Source of the DNA: Acuticoccus sp051016205
GTDB lineage: Bacteria > Pseudomonadota > Alphaproteobacteria > Rhizobiales > Amorphaceae
Direction: 5' to 3'
Length of the DNA stretch: 64,000 bases
NCBI GenBank assembly: GCA_051016205.1
Contig: CP136534.1
Location: 4,154,001 to 4,218,000, forward strand
Below, piece after piece: positions 59,491 to 64,000 of the stretch (position 1 is its first letter; every line of letters starts with the position of its first letter). A program made the translations under genes and the position numbers. The notes under the pieces are model-generated. The model worked only from the letters and a program-made list of their open reading frames with translations, was not told the DNA's origin and made no database searches.

Positions 59491-62382
59491 TTAGGGCGAT
59501 GGTGCCAGAGCCCCAACGCGGTCTTGAAACCGCTCAAGGGGCAGAGCCGGGCCGCGGGCATCGAACTCGGCGAGCGCCTGTTGGATTTGCGGCCAGTCCG
59601 CCGCCATCCGCCTGACCGCCTCGAGGAGCGCTGTGGGATCGTCAGGATCCACCGTTGCGTGGGGGTATTGGAGCTGGGCAAGCTCGGCGGCCATGGTGGA
59701 GCCTTCCGACACAATCAGATAGCGCAGCGCATAAACGGCCTCGTATAGAACGCCTGAACCGGACACCACATAGCGATCGGCGTACGGCAGGACGAACGCG
59801 TCGAGCTGGGATAGAGCGCTGTAGTACTGATCGCCATCCAAGAAGCCGTGGAGGAAGGTGACGTCCTCCCGCTCGCGCGTCAGCTCTTCATAGCGCTTGA
59901 CGGCCCGCTCTCCGCACATTGCCAGGTGGTCAGGATTGATCTGAACGCGCCAATCCACGGGGCTTTGGGGCCCAGCGGTGGCCATCGCCTCGAGGAGCGT
60001 TGCAAAGCCCCTTTCCTTCCGGGTGGCGCCAAGGGTCCCGACGGTGAGACGCCGGTTGGGATCACCGAGGATGGCGCCACGATGCTCACGCGCGCGGCTG
60101 GCGGCAAGGTAGGGGTATTTGTCGATGGTGACGTCGGGGATGGAATCGGAGAGCCATTCCACCGCCTGATCGGTTTCTGCGTAGATCACAAGGCGGATGT
60201 CGCCGCGCTCTTTCAAGGCGGCGCTCCAGCGGGCCAAGGGCTCGAAATCAAGCCTTACGAGATCGGGCTTTTGCAGGTGATCGGCCTCGATCAGGCCGAC
60301 GATGGCAACGCAGCCCCCCGCGGGCGTGGTGCGCGACAGCCACTCAAGGAAGCCTGCCAGCATGTTGAAGCGCATGGAGTGAATGAAGATCGCTGGCGGA
60401 TACGCCGTCCCATAAAGGCGCGTACACTCGGCGCAGAACATGGCGTTGAGGCGGTTGATGTCGGCGTTGGCGAGCTCGAACTCGTTGTAGGTGTAGGGCT
60501 CGAAATGGAACGCGCGGGCCACATCGTGGCCAGCAAGGTGCTGGGTGTTGGCACGGGCACCGACGGCAAGGACGGGGGGCACCCTCCAGACGCTCTCCAA
60601 CATGCCGGCGGCAAAGTCGCAATAGTTGGTGTGGTGGCCGGCGTTGTCGGTGTAGCCGGGGTCGATGACCGCCGGGCGCGCCAGGTCGAGGGTTACGGCA
60701 GGCTGAATGCGTTCGTACCAGGCAACGGCCTTCTCATAGTCGCCATAAAGCAAGAGGCCGCGTGCAAGGTTGATGGTGGCATCGGCCGGAAGCGTGGTGG
60801 GCCCAAGCTCATTGTCGGCCCGCTGGAAAAGGCGTTCTGCCGTGTCGCTGACCCCAAGACGGGCGAAACTGCGAGCAGCATCCACAATGGTGACGCCGCG
60901 CGGCTCTTCCATGTTCCAATAGTCGGCGATGGCAATGGCGTCCTCAAGCAGGCCCGCCTCGTGTGCCACCTGGATCGCTGTCATGCGGGCCCAGTGCTCG
61001 CCCGGTCGCAGATCGAGGACGCGGCGCGCCAGGGTCAGGGACTTGTCGAGGCGATCGTCGGCACGCCAATGCATGATCTGCTTGTGGATGGCCGAAACGA
61101 TGGCGGGGTCGGCAAGGTCCGCCCTCAGGAGAAGGTCACCCCCGTCGTCTCTCTCGCTCTCATTCTTGAAGGCAAGGGCGAACATGGCTCGACGGATGCG
61201 GCTGTTGTGAAGGAGCGCCTGGGGACCGCAAAACTCTTCAAGAGGCAGGCCCACCGGGCTATCGCCGCGCAAGAGGCTGGAGAGGACAAAGGAGGCCTTC
61301 ACCAAAGACACAGGACCGTCAGTGGTGGCAATGTCGCCCAGAAGGCCAGCCATGTGGGGCAGGATGGGCTCGGACGTATAAACGTCGAGGATGAACTCGG
61401 GATTGAGGCGGCCGGCCGTGGCAAGGCGGGCAATCTCACCGGCATTGGCCCTTCGCACGTCAGGCGCGGCGCGCGGGTCGGCGACCGCGATGTGATAGAT
61501 GGGGTTGTTCTCGGCAAAGGTCGGGTTTTGCGCGGCCCCCTCCTCGCAGATGGCCTTGCGGCGCTCCAGCGCCTCGAAGTCGGCATTTTGGATGGCAATG
61601 CGCGCCCCAAGCACGGCAAGGTGCGGGCTGAGGCGGATGTCGTTTTCAATGGCCGCAAACGCCTCGCCCGCAGGGGCGAACATCCCTGTAAAGGAGAGTG
61701 CGTCGGTCCACCCCACGAACACATCAAGGTCCACGGATTGGCGGCCTGCGGCAATCTCGTGGATGGCCGTCAGATGGTCCGCCGCCGGCAGGAGGGGAAC
61801 GATGGCCCCCCTGGCGTGAGGGGTGCCCACGAGCCGGGTCATGATTCGCACCATTGCGCTCGCCACAGCGCCAGCCCCTTCAGAGGCGCCCAGAACGCTG
61901 ACGAAGGCGGACATGACAGGGCCGTAGCTCTGGGCCGTTTGCGGCGTGATGCAGCCATCCACCAGCGCCGCAAGGGCCTCGCTCTGGCGGCGGCGATGCC
62001 TGTGGTTGGCAAGGATAGCCTCAACAAGACCCATGTCCTCGGGGGCCGCGGCGTGCAGTTCGCGCAAGAGAAACGCTGCCCCTGACAAGGCCCCACGTTG
62101 GGCAAGCTCGTCGGCAAGGGCCTGGTTCGTGGACGCATCGCCCCCTGTGAAGGCGGGGTCGATGTCGTCGAAGCCGTCGTCTTCACCGTTGGGGGCGTGC
62201 TTGCGGACGCGATCCACCGCATCGGTGAGGTCGCGCCGGTCTAGGAGAAAGAAGAGATCGGCAATGAGCTTGCGCTGCCGCTCCGGCGTGTGCGCGAGGG
62301 CGAAGGCCTCCTCAAACAGCGCCACCGCCTGTTGGGGGGCAAGGTTGGGCTCGGCCCCGTCGTCCTCGTGTGCGGTCTTCAT
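59491..62382 (-). CDS. Large TPR-glycosyltransferase
   Basis: 963 residues. The first 600 are helical with repeated TPR-like blocks (QAVALFEEAFALAHTPERQRK, DKSLTLARRVLDLRPGEHWARM, GDYEKAVAWYERIQP) and could bind protein or glycan partners. Residues about 620-960 look like a GT-B glycosyltransferase: VGTLGATRKERGFATLLEAM (near 800), VTFLHGFLDGDQYYSALSQLDAF and YVVSGSGVLYEAVYALRYLIVSEGS (near 890) resemble the GT4 donor-site region. It is cytoplasmic. Between two sulfotransferase genes (33 bases after one) it most likely builds or modifies a glycan that is then sulfated. The family of the N-terminal part is not recognised. Confidence 0.72.
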   Translation of the reverse strand: MKTAHEDDGAEPNLAPQQAVALFEEAFALAHTPERQRKLIADLFFLLDRRDLTDAVDRVRKHAPNGEDDGFDDIDPAFTGGDASTNQALADELAQRGALSGAAFLLRELHAAAPEDMGLVEAILANHRHRRRQSEALAALVDGCITPQTAQSYGPVMSAFVSVLGASEGAGAVASAMVRIMTRLVGTPHARGAIVPLLPAADHLTAIHEIAAGRQSVDLDVFVGWTDALSFTGMFAPAGEAFAAIENDIRLSPHLAVLGARIAIQNADFEALERRKAICEEGAAQNPTFAENNPIYHIAVADPRAAPDVRRANAGEIARLATAGRLNPEFILDVYTSEPILPHMAGLLGDIATTDGPVSLVKASFVLSSLLRGDSPVGLPLEEFCGPQALLHNSRIRRAMFALAFKNESERDDGGDLLLRADLADPAIVSAIHKQIMHWRADDRLDKSLTLARRVLDLRPGEHWARMTAIQVAHEAGLLEDAIAIADYWNMEEPRGVTIVDAARSFARLGVSDTAERLFQRADNELGPTTLPADATINLARGLLLYGDYEKAVAWYERIQPAVTLDLARPAVIDPGYTDNAGHHTNYCDFAAGMLESVWRVPPVLAVGARANTQHLAGHDVARAFHFEPYTYNEFELANADINRLNAMFCAECTRLYGTAYPPAIFIHSMRFNMLAGFLEWLSRTTPAGGCVAIVGLIEADHLQKPDLVRLDFEPLARWSAALKERGDIRLVIYAETDQAVEWLSDSIPDVTIDKYPYLAASRAREHRGAILGDPNRRLTVGTLGATRKERGFATLLEAMATAGPQSPVDWRVQINPDHLAMCGERAVKRYEELTREREDVTFLHGFLDGDQYYSALSQLDAFVLPYADRYVVSGSGVLYEAVYALRYLIVSEGSTMAAELAQLQYPHATVDPDDPTALLEAVRRMAADWPQIQQALAEFDARGPALPLERFQDRVGALAPSP

Positions 62383-62416
62383 CGGTGAAAATCTTGGCTG
62401 GCGGGCACGGGCGACA

Positions 62417-63217
62417 TCAAAGGCTGAGAACCTCGCGGTGGCGGATGCGAAGGGAAAGGTAGCGGTGGAGCAGCGACAGCGAGGCCATGGCATCGCGGAT
62501 GGTCGCATCGGCAAACGCGATCTCATCCTTCAGCCCTCGGTTAAGGCGTTGGATGACGGCCGGCTCAAGCTCAGAGGCAAACCGGAACGCCTCGCCTTTG
62601 TGGAACTCCAGGATGGTGTGCTTGGGGCGCTTGGCGAAGGTGGCGATCAGTTGCCTTGTGTGTCGGTCGAGGCGGATATGCTCGGCAAGCCTGCCGATCA
62701 CCCGCGCTTCGGCATAGGCGGTCGCCTCATGGGGGATCACCAGGATGCCGGGCTTCCTGACATAAGTGCGCAGGATCTTTGAGGCATGCCTTTGGGCGGC
62801 AAGGGTCTCGCGCTGATCCACGGTGACGAAGCGCTTGAAGAACTCGCGGCTGCTGTTGGCCTCAGCGTCGCGCACGCCCGTGTCCACCATGGAGAGGGCT
62901 GCATCCCGCGGATCGCGCACGGAGGTAAAGACAATGACCTTGCGCGCGGTGATGAGCGGCAGTGTTTCAGGGTCCAGCGCCGCATGGGTCTTGACGACGG
63001 CCACCTCATGCGGCGGCAAGACAGATAAAACGGAACGCAGGTAAGCGGCGTCCACGGTTTCTCTATAGTTCGCCCAGTCTCCATCAAGATTCTCACGCAA
63101 CTGGGCGCGCAAAACGCCTGTTGGCTTGCCATTATTCAGTTCAGCTGCGTGTTGCGCCACCTGGAACAGAAAAGAACTTCCTGATTTCGGCTGCCCATGC
63201 GCGAGAATTACTGGCAT
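62417..63217 (-). CDS. Sulfotransferase-domain protein
   Basis: 266 residues. AHGQPKSGSSFLFQVAQH at the N terminus is the PAPS 5'-phosphosulfate loop and VFTSVRDPRDAALSMVDTG (near 95) the 3'-phosphate site. The rest is helical with HEATAYAEARVIGRLAEHIRL, as in family 1-type bacterial sulfotransferases. It should transfer sulfate from PAPS to a sugar hydroxyl. First gene of the minus-strand trio and divergent from the small gene at 63311. Confidence 0.8.
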   Translation of the reverse strand: MPVILAHGQPKSGSSFLFQVAQHAAELNNGKPTGVLRAQLRENLDGDWANYRETVDAAYLRSVLSVLPPHEVAVVKTHAALDPETLPLITARKVIVFTSVRDPRDAALSMVDTGVRDAEANSSREFFKRFVTVDQRETLAAQRHASKILRTYVRKPGILVIPHEATAYAEARVIGRLAEHIRLDRHTRQLIATFAKRPKHTILEFHKGEAFRFASELEPAVIQRLNRGLKDEIAFADATIRDAMASLSLLHRYLSLRIRHREVLSL

Positions 63218-63310
63218 TCGTCTCTCTTAATCTTAGGTTCTTTTGAACTTGCCATTGGTGATTTTTTTTGGCAACACCGATCTGACTGGACAAGGAAAGA
63301 AGAGATCGCC

Positions 63311-63481
63311 ATGTCGGATGACCTTATTTACAAAATCTTCATCGAACTTGCCGTGTTGGAGGGCAAGCGCGAGCCGAACGGCAAGTGGAACATCTACGAG
63401 CCTGCGGAGATGAGCCGCCTTCTGAACCGCTCCTATAAGATGGTTCAGCGCGCGGTCCAAGCTGGCACGGAGCAGACCTGA
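63311..63481 (+). CDS. Small hypothetical protein
   Basis: 56 residues, starting at an ATG with AAGGAAAGAAGAGA upstream, which supports translation. The sequence is acidic then basic, with LLNRSYKMVQRAVQ as a probable C-terminal helix. I do not recognise it. It is divergent from the sulfotransferase gene and shares the 90-base promoter gap with it. Confidence 0.5.
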   Translation: MSDDLIYKIFIELAVLEGKREPNGKWNIYEPAEMSRLLNRSYKMVQRAVQAGTEQT

Positions 63482-64000
63482 ACCATCCTCACACCACCCT
63501 CCTCGCCTCGGTGCCGAGGCCATCCCGGCGGCGCGCCCTCACCGAGAAGAGCGGAGCGGCCGGGGGATGGGCGTGATCGCGCAGGCCGTGACGACGGGCA
63601 GGCGGTCACCTTTCCACAGTTTTGCCCGGCGGGCGCGAATGGCTGTTATGCTTTAAGCATCGATGTCACTTTCAATGACCTTTTGTGACACCGCCATGGT
63701 GCTGACATGATTATCTGTCCTATATAAGGACGATCGGATCCGACAGCGGCAGCCGGAAGGAGGGGTGGAGGGCTTGCGCGCGTACGGTCAGCCCGATGGC
63801 ATAATTCGAGCTTTTTTTAATCAATTGCTGGCTAAAAAAACTACACGCCAGACGAAAATAATTCCTTGTTTTCAACCCGTAATTGCCATTGCCTGAATCG
63901 AAGCGTGATAATTTGCAAACTGAAATTCGATTTTAGGAAACGCTGGCTGATTTTTTGTCGGTCTGCGTGTCTCATAAATTGACAAACCTTTTTGCATCTG
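63482..64000. promoter_or_regulatory. AT-rich regulatory-looking end region
   Basis: No gene is supported here. A perfect palindrome ATGCTT-T-AAGCAT lies at 63648-63660 and an inverted repeat TGTCAC (63664-63669) / GTGACA (63685-63690) follows. A TATATAAGGA at 63721 and GGAAGGAGGGG at 63755 resemble a promoter and ribosome site, but the frame behind them (GTG 63765 to TGA 63896) has no spacing. GC content falls after 63790. Probably the control region of a gene beyond the window. Confidence 0.4.

Noticed and set aside
59848..62085. Open frame of 745 codons on the plus strand
   Set aside because: It lies entirely opposite the TPR-glycosyltransferase gene, has no motif, and is glycine/histidine-rich as expected of an antisense frame in GC-rich DNA.
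63765..63896. 44-codon frame starting GTG right behind GGAAGGAGGGG
   Set aside because: The start codon touches the ribosome site with no spacer and the encoded sequence has no pattern.

Overview
This window is chromosomal DNA from a high-GC alphaproteobacterium, most likely a member of the Hyphomicrobiales (Rhizobiales). The main pointers are an FtcR flagellar regulator (19455-20276), DUF2842 and DUF1127 proteins, an Irr-type iron-control motif, Opp and Ugp-style ABC importers, and a SorC/EryD-type polyol regulator. No plasmid, phage or replication genes were seen. All names come from reading the translated sequence; no database was searched.

Region 1 (1-11.2 kb) starts with a DUF2842 membrane protein, a two-TM protein, tRNA-Pro(GGG) and a small lipoprotein. 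It continues into an accessory catabolic cluster: two Rid-family proteins, an alpha/beta hydrolase, a P-loop kinase, an Asp/Glu-type racemase, an APH-fold kinase, an SDR dehydrogenase, an EamA exporter and a gamma-butyrobetaine-hydroxylase-like dioxygenase. Diverged intergenic repeats are scattered between these genes. The substrate is unknown, but the set suggests an amino acid or quaternary amine.

Region 2 (11.2-19.4 kb) is plastic and decaying. It has a small membrane protein, an FNR-type box, a DUF3179 protein, an intact IS5-family element whose CTAG target duplication contains the DUF3179 stop codon, an adjoining IS110-family transposase with a structured non-coding flank, and broken remnants of DUF4279-like and GNAT genes. 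A Bfd-like ferredoxin gene lies behind an iron-control-like box. About 3 kb here has no convincing intact gene.

Region 3 (19.4-34 kb) holds ftcR, a DUF1127 gene with a strong terminator, glutamate decarboxylase, an anti-sigma/STAS pair, a GT61 glycosyltransferase and a long minus-strand sugar-acid operon. That operon runs IlvD/Edd dehydratase, dgoK, dgoA, kdgK, then unexpectedly mtnA and phnM. A galactonate-dehydratase-like enolase-superfamily gene lies upstream, separated by a plus-strand DUF2975/HTH pair.

Region 4 (34-41 kb) contains a KpsS-like capsule gene and a complete type I secretion set: ABC exporter, HlyD adaptor and lipid-anchored TolC.

Region 5 (40.4-52.7 kb) is a polyol locus. 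It encodes an EryH-like triosephosphate-isomerase paralogue, a class II aldolase with a histone-H1-like tail, a SorC regulator, an ABC importer, an SDR, an FGGY kinase, an AraM/G1PDH-type dehydrogenase, a GpsA-like dehydrogenase and an RpiB paralogue that lacks the usual ring-opening histidine. Together they fit import of a four-carbon (or related) polyol and conversion to erythrose-4-phosphate.

Region 6 (52.8-64 kb) has an oligopeptide importer with a fused double ATPase, tRNA-Gln(TTG), and a sulfotransferase / TPR-glycosyltransferase / sulfotransferase operon that may build a sulfated surface glycan. The last 500 bases are AT-rich and look regulatory.
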